From Trichomonas vaginalis G3 (taxonomy: Eukaryota; Parabasalia; Trichomonadida; Trichomonadidae), in contig NC_067204.1 in NCBI RefSeq assembly GCF_026262505.1, positions 6,605,797-6,669,796 on the forward strand: a stretch of 64,000 nucleotides of DNA, in the 5' to 3' direction. Made by a program: the position numbers and the translations under genes. Below are positions 47,033 through 57,747 of this stretch, piece after piece. Numbering within the stretch: position 1 is the first letter of the stretch; every line of letters begins with the position of its first letter. A model generated the notes under the pieces. The model was not told where the DNA came from and did no database searches. It saw only the letters and a list, made by a program, of their open reading frames with translations.

Positions 47033-48457
47033 TTGAAGCGTAAAAATCGGACAAAAACTAAACAACAGAAGGACAAATCATTACTTGTGGATGATATACT
47101 AGCAAATGATGACATTCCTTCTGATTTAACTCTTGATCAAATTCAACAAATTCGATTATCACTGCGAAAAAGAAGAAAGAAAGCTTTTATAAGTAATGAC
47201 CAAGAATTATTAGCTAAAATAGATAAACATTTAACTACTCTTTCTAATATGTCAGAGTTAAATTCATCAAATTCAAATCAATCTTCACCAAAAGTAAGTT
47301 TAACTGCTAATGAAAGAACCAAATTAAATGCAGTAGTTGATTCTTTACTTGATGGTTGTGAATTGGAAGCAATAAAACCATCTGCAATTCCAAAAATTGA
47401 ATTAATTTTGCATGAAAGGCATGAATTAGCAATTGAAAAAGAAGATTATTTAGTAGCCCAACAGTTAGCAGAACATTTAATCAAACTACAAGAAATTAAA
47501 GAAAATCAATCTTTTAATTATTCTTTATCAGAAAACACGAGTCAGTCTCCGAAAAGTTCATTTCAATTTGAAGAAACACCAGAAAAGGAATATGTTCCAA
47601 CTAATGTCGAATCGCCGAAAAAAGTCAACGATAATAAACCTCCGAATATCACAATAGAAAATGCTCCAAACAAAAAACAGCCTACTCCTATCCAATCACC
47701 TACTGAAAAACATCCAAAAACGCCAACTTCTCCAAAGAAAACAAGAATTCCGATTTTTACTCGGAAATCTATATCCAATAACAGTGATAATACATCAGTT
47801 AAGAGTGAACAATCATCAATAGATACGGAATCATTCTTACAAACTGAAACAGAAGTGATGAAAATTGTAAATAATATTGAAACAAGAATTACAGCTTCTA
47901 GTTCATTAAATGAAGTTAAACTTGAAACCAACACCAAGCCAAAGCTGCAAATTAATATTGATTCCCCTGTAATTTTCCAAATTCAACTAAAAGAAGATTC
48001 AAATCCAAGAAGATCATCAATAGATACGGCCAAAATAGATCTCAATGATGGGTCAAGCGTTGTTGACGTCCATTCTGATGATATTGAACAGAAAATCGAT
48101 GCAATTCCTCATACATCAAATTCCCTTGATGCTACAGATAATCTTGATGACGTTATTTCTGTTAAGAAGCAGAGCCTTAGAAGGAAATCGATAGAAGAAA
48201 ATAATTTGGATAATTTTGACGATTTGATCGACAAACCTTCCATAAACAAGGATCACATATCAATGATCAGTATTCCTAATGATGATTTAATTCTTTGCGA
48301 TTTGGATGAAGAATCTGTTAGCATTCAATCAAAACCTGTAAAGAAAGAAGAAAAAGATTTAGCTTCTAGAGTTGAATATTTAGAAAATGAAGTAACTGAT
48401 CTTAAAGCTCTGATACAAATCCTTCAGCAGGAAATGCAAGACAGATTTTACGTTTAA
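47033..48457 (+). CDS. Low-complexity protein with C-terminal coiled coil; start uncertain
   Basis: The frame is open from inside the divergent neighbour, but its first in-frame ATG is at 47249. 47033 is a TTG (TTGAAGCG). Coding before 47249 is supported because LDQIQQIRLSLRKRRKKAF to IDKHLTTL (frame residues ~34-70) resembles a second segment at ~117-152 (IPKIELILHERHELAIEKED to LIKLQEI). The middle is rich in P, S, K, N and T. The end (LASRVEYLENEVTDLKALIQ) is a clear coiled coil. ACTAAACAACAG at 47057-47068 resembles the trichomonad 3' splice motif ACTAACACACAG, so a short first exon is conceivable, but no GTAYGT donor is visible. The function is unknown; it could be a cytoskeletal or scaffold protein. 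Confidence 0.75.
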   Translation: MKRKNRTKTKQQKDKSLLVDDILANDDIPSDLTLDQIQQIRLSLRKRRKKAFISNDQELLAKIDKHLTTLSNMSELNSSNSNQSSPKVSLTANERTKLNAVVDSLLDGCELEAIKPSAIPKIELILHERHELAIEKEDYLVAQQLAEHLIKLQEIKENQSFNYSLSENTSQSPKSSFQFEETPEKEYVPTNVESPKKVNDNKPPNITIENAPNKKQPTPIQSPTEKHPKTPTSPKKTRIPIFTRKSISNNSDNTSVKSEQSSIDTESFLQTETEVMKIVNNIETRITASSSLNEVKLETNTKPKLQINIDSPVIFQIQLKEDSNPRRSSIDTAKIDLNDGSSVVDVHSDDIEQKIDAIPHTSNSLDATDNLDDVISVKKQSLRRKSIEENNLDNFDDLIDKPSINKDHISMISIPNDDLILCDLDEESVSIQSKPVKKEEKDLASRVEYLENEVTDLKALIQILQQEMQDRFYV

Positions 48458-48560
48458 ATTGTTTGTTTGTTTAAAGATATGTTTATTTATAGTGCATATT
48501 AAATAAGATTTTGTTTCATTAGTATTTGATGAACTCAAAATAAATACTAGAGTTTATTGA

Positions 48561-48760
48561 GTTGTTGGAGCTAATAAAGTTACAAAAATTATGATGGAAG
48601 GACTCCACCTATTAATGCATCAGAAAAAGATCATCATGAAATTGTTGTAAAAGATACCTAAATTGGAGCTAATAAAGAATTAAAGGATAATGAAGGAAGG
48701 ACTTCGCTAGTTCGGGCATCAAGAAACGGTAATCTTGAAGTCATTGAATGTCTTTATTAG
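48561..48760 (+). pseudogene. Decayed ankyrin-repeat remnant
   Basis: Plus-strand fragments match the repetitive ankyrin proteins of trichomonads: GANK, then YDGRTPPINASEKDHHEIVV, then IGANKELKDNEGRTSL, then VRASRNGNLEVIECLY to a stop at 48760. They need one frame change and cross an internal stop, there is no start, and only about two repeats remain. It is unrelated in sequence to the DUF3447/ankyrin gene at 25135-28734. Confidence 0.75.
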
Positions 48761-49621
48761 CCCCAAGTTGACTATTTATGAATGCACGAATGAGTGGAGT
48801 AGATACACAATTATACTTTAATTCTTTATCACAGCCACAATAAATGAAGTACATTGCCTAAAATGCATTTTCCGAATTCATCTTTGAATGCTTTTAACAA
48901 TATTTTTGAGGTGCTCAGGATGAAAGTTCATCGAAGAAATTGTATAGAGTTAATAATGTTCAAATGAAATACTTTTTTTCTAATTCTTCAAGCAATTGAG
49001 ATCAATTGTCGGAACAAATGGAAACAAATATCATCTCCTTACAAAGCTCCAAGCAAAGATTGCTAGAACGAAGTCAAAGAAGGGAGAATTGCATAATATC
49101 AGCCTGAACAATTCCCATTTTTATGGGAACTAGAAATTTTTCACTAAAAAATTTGGGAAGTAAGTTTCATGATCTTCTCAAATAAGACTTTAATGTATCG
49201 ACCTCACATATTTTCAGCTCTGCCAAAAGATAGAATCATTTTTCCTCATCATGTTTCAATTTATGAGTCTAATTATTTGAAATTTCACCAAATTTTGAAG
49301 AAAGTTATTAAATCATTAAACAACCTAACAAACCAAATTGCATTTGATGTAATTCCATTGTAGTTGAATATGCTTACATGAATCCAAATCATATGATTTT
49401 TTATTCAAATTTTGCGAAAATGTTAAGCATGATGTGTTGAATAATTATTATGGGAAATCAAAAATTTTATATTTCAAAAATTGAAATGGTTTGTCAGAAA
49501 AATTTGACACCTGTTACAAATTGAATAATAAAATGACAAATAGATTTTTGAAACTAGTCTTTGAATGATAAATGACTCTTATTTTTTGAATCCAACGATT
49601 CAATTAAAAAAGTGATATCAA
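48761..49621. other. Intergenic region upstream of the DOCK gene
   Basis: AT-rich. A 64-codon frame at 49169-49363 has no recognisable motif and is not called. Just before the DOCK ATG lies CCAACGATTCAATTAAAAAA. It contains AACGAT, which resembles Myb-type promoter elements of trichomonads, but no clean TCAYTW initiator. Confidence 0.5.
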
Positions 49622-52600
49622 ATGTGGAAAACTACTCATGGCGTTGCGGTCATTCACCATACATATATTGCGAGTGGCCCAAAGCAAATGTCTGTTTTAG
49701 CGGGCGATCCCATCGAAATCTTCGAAGAAACTAATGATTGGTTTCTTGGTACAAATTTGAACACACAACGTTCAGGAATTTTCCCGAAAGTTTGTGCAAA
49801 TTTCCGTAAATTACCTGCTATTAATAATAAACAATATTTAGCAATGCCAGAAGACCTTTTGATTTACGATTCATATTTGACTTTAAATGTCGCTTTACAA
49901 CAGTACGCTACCCTTCCAGCATCATATGTCCTGCAAGTTTTTGACTCCATCCAAGAAATTGTTCAGATTTATCAGAGTTTTGAAGATAAAAATCAAGAAC
50001 AATTTATAGAATTTGGACATACATCGCTTGGTTTGAAGATTAAAAACATCCGTGATGCATTAGGTCTTCCAGATACCTTCCGCTGTGGAAACTATTCCCC
50101 GCAAACAATCTCTTCCTGGGGTTTAGACCACTATTTATCCAGATGCGCCTTTATCCCATCACACAAACCAAAACCAACAGAGCACGTCATGATCGCAGCA
50201 CATGTTAATATAAAAAACCTTGTACAACCCCAGCAATTCCGTTTTGCCCTTTATTCTGGACATATTAATTATTCTCCTTGGGCATCTCAACAATTTTCAA
50301 CTATATTAACACCAGAACGTCCTGAAGTTGATCTCCAGTTCATTCAACTCGATGAATATATCTTTAATTCTCCATTATACGTAGTCATTTTTATTGATAA
50401 CATCAAAGCAGCTACAAAAGACCAACCAGAGCAGAGAATACCTCGCGCATGTGCTAGCGCTCAGCTCAAGTTCCGTTCAAACCCTTACGAAAAGTCTATT
50501 ACTTCACAATGCACTGCTTACGCTTACGGTAACGATTATCACCCTAATCTCCATACAGCCATTGCCATTTCACCTCATAATTTAATCCACGATTCAATTG
50601 CTTTCAGTCTTGACTGTACAGCTTTCAATGGCGAATACGATATGATCCAAAGTAACTCTGCGAAGAACACATTTACGGTCATGCCATACAAATTACCAAG
50701 TATCGTTTCGTTTAACTTCAACAGATCTTCATTGACGTTCCGATTTGTCAATATCGAGCAGGACGCCAGCAGAAACTCATTCATGTACATAGTCAGAATG
50801 CTTGACGCTTCAACAAACAAATTCCTCCCGATTTTGCCAAAGAAAATCCAAGTTGATCCGAAATCAGCTTACACAGAAACAGAATGGCACTCATTGGTCA
50901 TCAAAGGACAAAAGGAACTCACTCTCGATGAAGTAGTTACTACCGATATCTCTAATTACACTTCGAAATTGGACAATTTATACCTTTGCATCGAATTCCA
51001 GCGCACAGGACATATCGGAAAGTCATTATCGGCATTCGGCCAATCAGTAATCAAGCTTACTGATCAGAACGGAGCTGTAAAAATCCTTGGAGACGGAAAT
51101 TACCAAATTTTCCCACTTTCTTACAAAGGATCGGCACAAGAAATCAAAGATTTCAACCTCGATACAGCTAAAGCAGGAAAACCCATCGGTACTCTTACAA
51201 TTAATTCGATAATTAACTCAGTGAACTTTGCACCGAACAAAGATATCAACGCTTTGTTGTACTGCAGACCAGGTACTCCGATTATTCCGAACCTCCAAGC
51301 TCTTCAAACTTTGAAAGCCGGAGTTTGGATATTATTTTCAAAGAAAATCTTCGAACAAATCTGTACTCTCATAGTCGGAAACACAGAAGAGACACAATAC
51401 GCTCTGGATTCGTTCTTCCGACTCTGTTATCAGGTTTACGGAGATATAAAAGCAGATAATTACCAAAGTGTATTGTTTGAGTACATAAATACCGAATTAA
51501 CACAAGAGAAGGCCGATGCAAGTAATTACAAGGCGGCTTATAACCAAATCCTTGCAGAAACTACGAAATTAACTGCACCTGACCGTAAATCTGATCCAAC
51601 TTACAACCAGACCTTCCTGGCCCTTCCATTTATTGTTGGATTCTGTATTTCCCTCTTCGATTCCGCTAAAGGAGGCTCCAAACCATTGTTTGCCAACAAA
51701 ATTGGCCCAATTATCAAGAGAATCTCGCAATTCATCACTGATAAAGATGTACCAAACCAGCTGATCAACAAGCTCATTTCGAATATCCATGTTATCATGG
51801 AATTCCTCACAAAAGTTTACAATTACCAACAAGTTGCCACAATTTTCTTAGAAATTTACAATTCTATGGGTGAACTAAAAAGTGACAGCCCTCAAGAAAT
51901 TTTAGATCTCAAAATTAATTTAATTAATGGCTTAGCGTCATCAACAATGTGGAATGAAGCAAGCGCTATGTCTGTTTTGAGACCTGTTTTCAAAACTGAC
52001 ATCAATTTGATCGCAAATGACCCTAAGATGGAGCAAAAGATCATCGATGCGTTGGCTACAATCTATTTCACATCTCGTAACCCATATCCTCTTGATTTTT
52101 TCGACATCATTTCGAACTATTGTGAAAAAACTAATAAAATGGAGGTCCAATTCTTCATTTTATCACTCATTTATCAATTCCCGAAGAACATCCCTATAGA
52201 ATCTGCTATGAAATCCCTTTCTTCTCCTGTTATTGAACCGAAATTGAGGTTATTCCTTACAATTTTCTTCCTTCAAGAGAACAAATCGAGATTGAACGTT
52301 CTCATGAAGAGCCAGGCCAAAGATCCTGAAGCGATGATGGATATTTTCAAGGTTTGCCTCGAATCCGCTTATTTGGCCGCAACTCCAGCCGGAATTCCAC
52401 TTGATTTGCAGATCCAGCAGAAGACATATGGCTTTGGTGCCAATTTCAGTGTTCTTTCGGACCTTTTAACTGAACTTCCCTCTTCTCAAATCGCATCTGA
52501 CGCTTTATTCGGCCATATCTTCCACGCGTACTCATATTATCAGTCGGAGTCACTCAGGAAGATGTTCTTTACCATCATCGATGCGATGTTCCAAGAGAAA

Positions 52601-54022
52601 TTGAAGAATCCTCAGTTAATTACCATGATTCTCCCTGTTTTGAAGCAGTACTCCAACCTCCCGCACTTCTCCAACATCTCAAAGATATTCACACCATACA
52701 AGAACGAGCACAAACAGCTGGGCGAACTTTGTATCTCAGCTTTGTCAACGATAAAGTCTACAAGATTGCAGCAGACGAAGCCGAACCAGTATTTACTGAT
52801 CGAGTCCTACCTCAAACTCGTAGAATTAGGTAAATCTCTCGGTTCAAAAGAAATTATTATCCAAAATCTTGCACAAGTTGCGCAATTGAACGAGTTCTAC
52901 AAGTCAAAGATAGAACAGGCGTTCACACTCCTTCAGATTCTTGACGAAATTCCTATCTCCAACGATGAGAAAATTTCGATACCCGGATTCGAACCTAAAA
53001 ACGGCAGATTGTTATGGATTGAGATTCTCCGTAAAGTCCTCAACCTCTTTGCCGAAGAATCCCTCGACGAATACGGCATAGATGTCCTGAAAACTTTCAG
53101 AGAAAAAGTTGTGAACAAATTCCGTCATTACGAGCTTCTTCCTGAGCTCTATACTCTCGAGAGCCAGATCTACAAGAACATGTTGTCCGGACAAAGAAAC
53201 TACTCCAAGTACTACAGAGTTTCTTTCGGAGGAGTCTCAAAAGTGGAAGAAGCTGGAAAAACGTACATTTATCGTCGGCCTTCAACCGTTCCTTACGCTG
53301 AATTTTTGACAGAGATGAAGACACTTTTCCCCGATGCCGTGGTGATTGACAGGGCTTGCAACATCCAAGCGAATGCTGGCAAGGAGAGATTGTTCATTTC
53401 CATTGACATGGTTTTCCCTGTAACGGAAGAAGTCGAAAAAGACGTTCTTTATCATCCAGACACGAATAAGCCTGAGTTCCTTCTTAAATGGGAGGAATCG
53501 AAGAATCCTTACATATTCAAGGCAGAACTACAGAAGGTGAATGATAAAGATTTCACTCAGGAATTCCATCACACGGCTACAACATTCCCAAGTCCTTGTT
53601 CTAGATGCATAATCAGCGAAAACATAAGGAAGAAAGTCAGTCCTCTTGAAGCTATTTGTTTGCAAGTTATCAAGGAAACTTCCAAACTAAATGCTGATGA
53701 AAACTCTGGTACATCGATGAAGGACATCAATTTGGATTTGCTACACTTGAATGGTTCTATTGGCGCTTTAGGAAAGAGAGGAATCATTGAGGCTGCAAAT
53801 CAGTATTTGAGTGCAAATTATATGGAACAGAATCCGACACAGAAGAAATTATGCGACGAATTCAAGAATTTGGTGAAGAATTTACTTGGTGTTATTAACA
53901 GAAGAATTGAAGATCTAAAACAGGCTGCAGATATAACTAACGCAACATTCGCAAAGGCGTTCGAAGCTGCAAAGACTAGTTATGATGAATTATACGGAAA
54001 ATTGGCTGATTTCTTGAAATAA
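49622..54022 (+). CDS. DOCK-family guanine nucleotide exchange factor
   Basis: 1,466 residues, intronless. The N-terminal SH3-like domain (~5-60) includes MSVLAGDPIEIFEETNDWFL and SGIFPKVCANF. A C2-like DHR-1 region lies at ~345-510, and a long helical armadillo-like middle at ~560-1050. The DHR-2 catalytic region occupies the end. Its best anchors are NYSKYYRVSFGG, TYIYRRPSTVPYAEFLTEMK (compare FIYRGKEYERREDF in animal DOCKs), SPLEAICLQVIKETSK and LHLNGSIGALGKRGIIEAAN. DHR-2 domains load GTP onto Rac or Cdc42-type GTPases, controlling actin and cell shape. SH3 plus DHR-1 plus DHR-2 is the DOCK-A/B layout, although this protein is shorter than animal DOCK180 and lacks an obvious proline-rich tail. 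No membrane segment is present. Confidence 0.9.
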   Translation: MWKTTHGVAVIHHTYIASGPKQMSVLAGDPIEIFEETNDWFLGTNLNTQRSGIFPKVCANFRKLPAINNKQYLAMPEDLLIYDSYLTLNVALQQYATLPASYVLQVFDSIQEIVQIYQSFEDKNQEQFIEFGHTSLGLKIKNIRDALGLPDTFRCGNYSPQTISSWGLDHYLSRCAFIPSHKPKPTEHVMIAAHVNIKNLVQPQQFRFALYSGHINYSPWASQQFSTILTPERPEVDLQFIQLDEYIFNSPLYVVIFIDNIKAATKDQPEQRIPRACASAQLKFRSNPYEKSITSQCTAYAYGNDYHPNLHTAIAISPHNLIHDSIAFSLDCTAFNGEYDMIQSNSAKNTFTVMPYKLPSIVSFNFNRSSLTFRFVNIEQDASRNSFMYIVRMLDASTNKFLPILPKKIQVDPKSAYTETEWHSLVIKGQKELTLDEVVTTDISNYTSKLDNLYLCIEFQRTGHIGKSLSAFGQSVIKLTDQNGAVKILGDGNYQIFPLSYKGSAQEIKDFNLDTAKAGKPIGTLTINSIINSVNFAPNKDINALLYCRPGTPIIPNLQALQTLKAGVWILFSKKIFEQICTLIVGNTEETQYALDSFFRLCYQVYGDIKADNYQSVLFEYINTELTQEKADASNYKAAYNQILAETTKLTAPDRKSDPTYNQTFLALPFIVGFCISLFDSAKGGSKPLFANKIGPIIKRISQFITDKDVPNQLINKLISNIHVIMEFLTKVYNYQQVATIFLEIYNSMGELKSDSPQEILDLKINLINGLASSTMWNEASAMSVLRPVFKTDINLIANDPKMEQKIIDALATIYFTSRNPYPLDFFDIISNYCEKTNKMEVQFFILSLIYQFPKNIPIESAMKSLSSPVIEPKLRLFLTIFFLQENKSRLNVLMKSQAKDPEAMMDIFKVCLESAYLAATPAGIPLDLQIQQKTYGFGANFSVLSDLLTELPSSQIASDALFGHIFHAYSYYQSESLRKMFFTIIDAMFQEKLKNPQLITMILPVLKQYSNLPHFSNISKIFTPYKNEHKQLGELCISALSTIKSTRLQQTKPNQYLLIESYLKLVELGKSLGSKEIIIQNLAQVAQLNEFYKSKIEQAFTLLQILDEIPISNDEKISIPGFEPKNGRLLWIEILRKVLNLFAEESLDEYGIDVLKTFREKVVNKFRHYELLPELYTLESQIYKNMLSGQRNYSKYYRVSFGGVSKVEEAGKTYIYRRPSTVPYAEFLTEMKTLFPDAVVIDRACNIQANAGKERLFISIDMVFPVTEEVEKDVLYHPDTNKPEFLLKWEESKNPYIFKAELQKVNDKDFTQEFHHTATTFPSPCSRCIISENIRKKVSPLEAICLQVIKETSKLNADENSGTSMKDINLDLLHLNGSIGALGKRGIIEAANQYLSANYMEQNPTQKKLCDEFKNLVKNLLGVINRRIEDLKQAADITNATFAKAFEAAKTSYDELYGKLADFLK

Positions 54023-54892
54023 TATTAAAAAAATATTTAATTTTTTTACGTCTATAAAATTAATTTGATTTTTTTTTATAAATATATGAGATGTTGTGTG
54101 TGTTTTCTATCATATTTAGACTATAAGGTATCAACACAACCATTCTCGATTTAAAAGAAAATTAAAGTATCTGTTTCTGCATCAAAAATGTTCAAGATGG
54201 AATTTTCAGAATGAATGAAAAAAAATATTACGTAAACTGAGGGACACCTTTTGTTGACTATCTTTTGCATTCTGAGTATTCTGGAGTGAAGACCTTTTGC
54301 TCAGTGGATGTAATTAAAATTGAATACTTACGCCTTTTGTCCAGCAGTTTACTTGGAGTATTAATTAAAGATGAAATGTGAGTGAGGCAATGCAAATTCA
54401 CAATAAAACTCCAACGTCAGATTTGAATGGCACAATTCGCAACTATATCTCTTTTAATATTAGAATGAATGAAATTCTAAATATGGGAAAAAAAACTCCC
54501 CTTAGTTGTGCACCAAGTCAAAACAAAAAAGACTAGGTCATGGTTTAAAGTTCTCAGAGAGATATGGCTTACAATTAAGATGAAGATGAAAAGTCAACCA
54601 TTAGTTTTGTGATGAAAAGGAAAATTATGGCGATCATAAACATAATAAATTTTTATATGAGTTTAAACAATTTCCTTCGATACGAAGCGTTATACTTTGC
54701 TATTGTTTGGCAATGAACCAAATAGAATCGAATTTCAAAAAGTTTTGTAGAAATCTTCTCTTTCTTTCATATCAGTTCATTAATTTAAGTAGAAAATCAT
54801 TATTTTCTAACTATGTGGATCCAATCTAGCGTATGTAGAGTCAAGTCCAAAGAAAAAAATTTTCATTAGAATAGAAATAAAAGTGACAAATT
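54023..54892. other. Intergenic region, no gene seen
   Basis: 870 bases of AT-rich DNA with no supported reading frame or repeat. It carries the DOCK 3' flank and the promoter of the next gene. Confidence 0.5.
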
Positions 54893-54898
54893 TCATTT
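54893..54898 (+). promoter_or_regulatory. Trichomonad initiator (Inr) TCATTT
   Basis: It matches the TCAYTW initiator known from Trichomonas, with transcription expected to start at the A (54895), giving a 16-base leader before the ATG at 54911. That spacing is typical. It is the clearest such motif in the window. Confidence 0.65.
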
Positions 54899-54910
54899 GA
54901 GGGTTTTTTG

Positions 54911-57541
54911 ATGAAAAGCTTTCCCACCAGTCTAGGAAAGGACTATACTTTTCAAGAGCCTTCATATGAAACCGCCCTCCCTGACAGACCACCTGACTCG
55001 CAAACTAATTTAGTTTTCATTGACAGGAACGGTCAATCTTTAAATGTCTACGGGCAGCCTATTCCTCCACCAGAAATATTACTAACTGTCAATAAACTTT
55101 CTAAACTACCATATCCTGATGCTGATTCTGAAGAAGAATATCGAAAAATGGTTTTACAATGGCAAAATTCAATGTTAAATGTATCAAAATCCGTGTTTTT
55201 ACCGGTCCCTATGGGCCTTAATTACCAAAGACCCGTCAAACCTCATGTTCCGACTCCAATGGAGAAAGTTAAAGGATCATTAGAGGAACGTACAGCTAGA
55301 AAGTCGTTTAATGTCAAAACTACAGCTCTCTATCCCCAAAACTACATGGTTTTACTCGATGCAGTCCTCAATGAGAACGAAATTACAACTCCAGAGTTTG
55401 AAATCAAAGGTCCACGCGATCAGGTGATCCCTGTTGCCAACCACTTTGGTAAGGAGAAAACCTGGTCATCGCAGCTCATTCCTCTTAAGCCAAATCCTCA
55501 GTTATACTTAACATATCAAGAATACGCTGATGCAATGTACAATTGGATCCATAACATATCGAAGAATTGCGTAATACCTCCAAATCCTTCTCAGCTTCAG
55601 TCTATTATTGGAATTGAGCTAGAAAGAAGACAAATTGTGAAAAAGAACTTAAAACGCGGTCGTGCTCAAAGAACTAATTCGGATTTTTACAGTATTATTA
55701 CTTTACCAGCCACAGGGCTCATAGATTATGAAGATGAACCAGGATCAATTTTATCAGACGTAAGTGAACAGATTGGATCATTCCTTACCTCCGATTTGAT
55801 GAGAATTAAATCCAAAGTTGATGAACCCAGTGGTCTACGAGTGATTTCCGATCAACTTATTGGATTACACCATTTATACGTCACATCTTTCATTGACAAC
55901 TCAAGAAACAAGTATCAGATGCATTTCCAGACCCCGTCGAACCTTCCTCCAATACCAGGATTGATCAAAGAGTGGTCGGAGTACGGATTAGAGCAACCCT
56001 TCGTTCACAAGCTTGTTCCGCTTGCCATTGTTCAATCCTCGTACGCCCATGAACTTGCCAACTCTCCGCAGTATACCTACATCCCAGAAATTTCAACATC
56101 TCATCAAATTTTTTATCTCTGCAAAACATTTCAGCAAACGCAGTTAAGATACGAACTCTTCAACAAAATCCTAGTCGTTCTCTCCAACAAAGAGATCTTT
56201 GATTCCATTACTTCAGATATTTCAATTTTATACGAAATCTACAAGCTTTTCCACGAATTTACCACCCAAATATGCGATATCCCAGATTACGTGGTCGAGC
56301 CAGAGTGCAACTACCTCCTTTTCGATTTCTATTCCAAATTATTGAATTTTTATATTGTCCGACAGATGCACGAATACTACAAAGGGCGGGACAAGCAGCT
56401 TGCCCGGTCCTTCAAGGTTCACACTGAGGGCCTCCATTCGATGATCTCCAACTTTTTACACGCGAGTTACAGGGAAATCCGGGAAATCATCGAGAACTCG
56501 GTAGAAGAGCACCCCCACATGTGCACACAGATTATTTTCATGGTCCTTTCACTCGATAACCAGCTCCTTTCCTTTTTATCTCAAATAGATTTTCGCGTTA
56601 TTCCGATAATCATGGCCATTTCGAAGCAATCGCCTAAAGATTTTCGATTCTTACAACTACATATATTCAGATCTCTTCCTATGGCCACATTTATCATACA
56701 ACAATTATCATATCTTAATTACGACCAGAACTGTCTTCTCTACCAGACTCCTCCCGAGTTCATGTCGTTCCTCAGTTCCATACTTGTCCAGAAACTCTCA
56801 AAAGAAGCCATTTCTCCTAACGTAGACTGGACATTAAGTTTTCTGACCGATATCTTGAACCACGCGAACGGATTATTGACGCAGACCCAGTGCGACTTCA
56901 TCTACGCCATATCCATATTCATACAGAACCGAATGTGGGCCCACCAACAGCAAAAACACTGGGAAATGATGCTCCCTCAAATTCTATCGACTTTGATCGC
57001 TTTCATGGCCATTTCCACGGAGACACAAACGAAACTGTCACTTCTAAAAGCCTTTAGAAGACTCCTATGGCATCCATGCGCAGGAAAAATGCTCACATCG
57101 CGTTTGGTCGTCATGCAAATCACTCCTTTCTTGAAAGACCCTGCTGTTTCAATCAGTGGAATAAGGACAATCAAATTAATCGTCATCAACCACCCGAATT
57201 TTTTGGAAGCCATTGTAAATAATCCAAAGGAACTCCAGAAATTAGGTGAAGCGATGTTTTTAACAAATGAAGACGCTTATGTAGAGATCTTCAAGTTCAT
57301 CAAACTCGCGACATCGATGCCTTGGTACACAGGGTACAAATCACAGTACCAGAAGTACTTCCACCAGTTTCTTCTCGCAAGTCACTTTAGAATTGACGCA
57401 GCGAAGTCTAAAGTTGAGTCAAAGGCACAGAAGAAGCAGAAAGAGGTCTTCAAGGATTTCGTAATGTATCTGAAGAAGAATCCTCACGTCAATCAAATGC
57501 TTTCCAACATTGATGTACAATTGTCTGGTGCAAGGAAATGA
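54911..57541 (+). CDS. Armadillo-like helical protein, function unknown
   Basis: 876 residues from the ATG at 54911; the frame also has a TTG just before it, and the initiator at 54893 supports the ATG. The N-terminal ~130 residues are proline-rich and probably loosely folded (LPDRPPDSQTNL, YGQPIPPPEILL, PVKPHVPTPMEK). From ~330 onward the sequence is a series of hydrophobic helices of HEAT/armadillo type. It ends in a lysine-rich helix (ESKAQKKQKEVFKDFVMYLK). I recognise no enzyme motif. It is the same strand as, and downstream of, the DOCK gene, but has its own promoter. A scaffold or transport-adaptor role is only a guess from the fold type. Confidence 0.85.
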   Translation: MKSFPTSLGKDYTFQEPSYETALPDRPPDSQTNLVFIDRNGQSLNVYGQPIPPPEILLTVNKLSKLPYPDADSEEEYRKMVLQWQNSMLNVSKSVFLPVPMGLNYQRPVKPHVPTPMEKVKGSLEERTARKSFNVKTTALYPQNYMVLLDAVLNENEITTPEFEIKGPRDQVIPVANHFGKEKTWSSQLIPLKPNPQLYLTYQEYADAMYNWIHNISKNCVIPPNPSQLQSIIGIELERRQIVKKNLKRGRAQRTNSDFYSIITLPATGLIDYEDEPGSILSDVSEQIGSFLTSDLMRIKSKVDEPSGLRVISDQLIGLHHLYVTSFIDNSRNKYQMHFQTPSNLPPIPGLIKEWSEYGLEQPFVHKLVPLAIVQSSYAHELANSPQYTYIPEISTSHQIFYLCKTFQQTQLRYELFNKILVVLSNKEIFDSITSDISILYEIYKLFHEFTTQICDIPDYVVEPECNYLLFDFYSKLLNFYIVRQMHEYYKGRDKQLARSFKVHTEGLHSMISNFLHASYREIREIIENSVEEHPHMCTQIIFMVLSLDNQLLSFLSQIDFRVIPIIMAISKQSPKDFRFLQLHIFRSLPMATFIIQQLSYLNYDQNCLLYQTPPEFMSFLSSILVQKLSKEAISPNVDWTLSFLTDILNHANGLLTQTQCDFIYAISIFIQNRMWAHQQQKHWEMMLPQILSTLIAFMAISTETQTKLSLLKAFRRLLWHPCAGKMLTSRLVVMQITPFLKDPAVSISGIRTIKLIVINHPNFLEAIVNNPKELQKLGEAMFLTNEDAYVEIFKFIKLATSMPWYTGYKSQYQKYFHQFLLASHFRIDAAKSKVESKAQKKQKEVFKDFVMYLKKNPHVNQMLSNIDVQLSGARK

Positions 57542-57747
57542 TCACTCTCATTTTTGTTTTATTTTTTTGTTTATTTTTTTATTTATCTTTTATTCTTTAA
57601 AATTTTCGCCTTTCGATTTATTAATTATTTCAATTATACTTGCACTCCAATTGTCAGGATTTTGAGTTAAAGTCAGATGGGTGTAAGAGCACACTTATTA
57701 TTTCGGCTTTCGAATAAAAGAAGAATTATTTTCTTTTGGAAAAGTGA
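57542..57747. other. 3' flank of the armadillo-like gene
   Basis: T-rich 3' flank (TTTTTTTGTTTATTTTTTTA follows the stop). The 65-codon frame that starts at 57677 runs into the double-hairpin repeat and is not called. Confidence 0.5.

Noticed and set aside
47057-47068. ACTAAACAACAG as a real intron 3' splice site
   Set aside because: It differs from the known trichomonad motif and no GTAYGT donor is visible nearby, so it is kept only as a possibility in the findings.
47563-47937. 124-codon minus-strand frame opposite the coiled-coil gene
   Set aside because: Antisense shadow; valine/glycine/serine-rich complement of the low-complexity plus-strand gene.
49169-49363. 64-codon plus-strand frame upstream of the DOCK gene
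   Set aside because: No recognisable motif and no promoter signal; length expected by chance.
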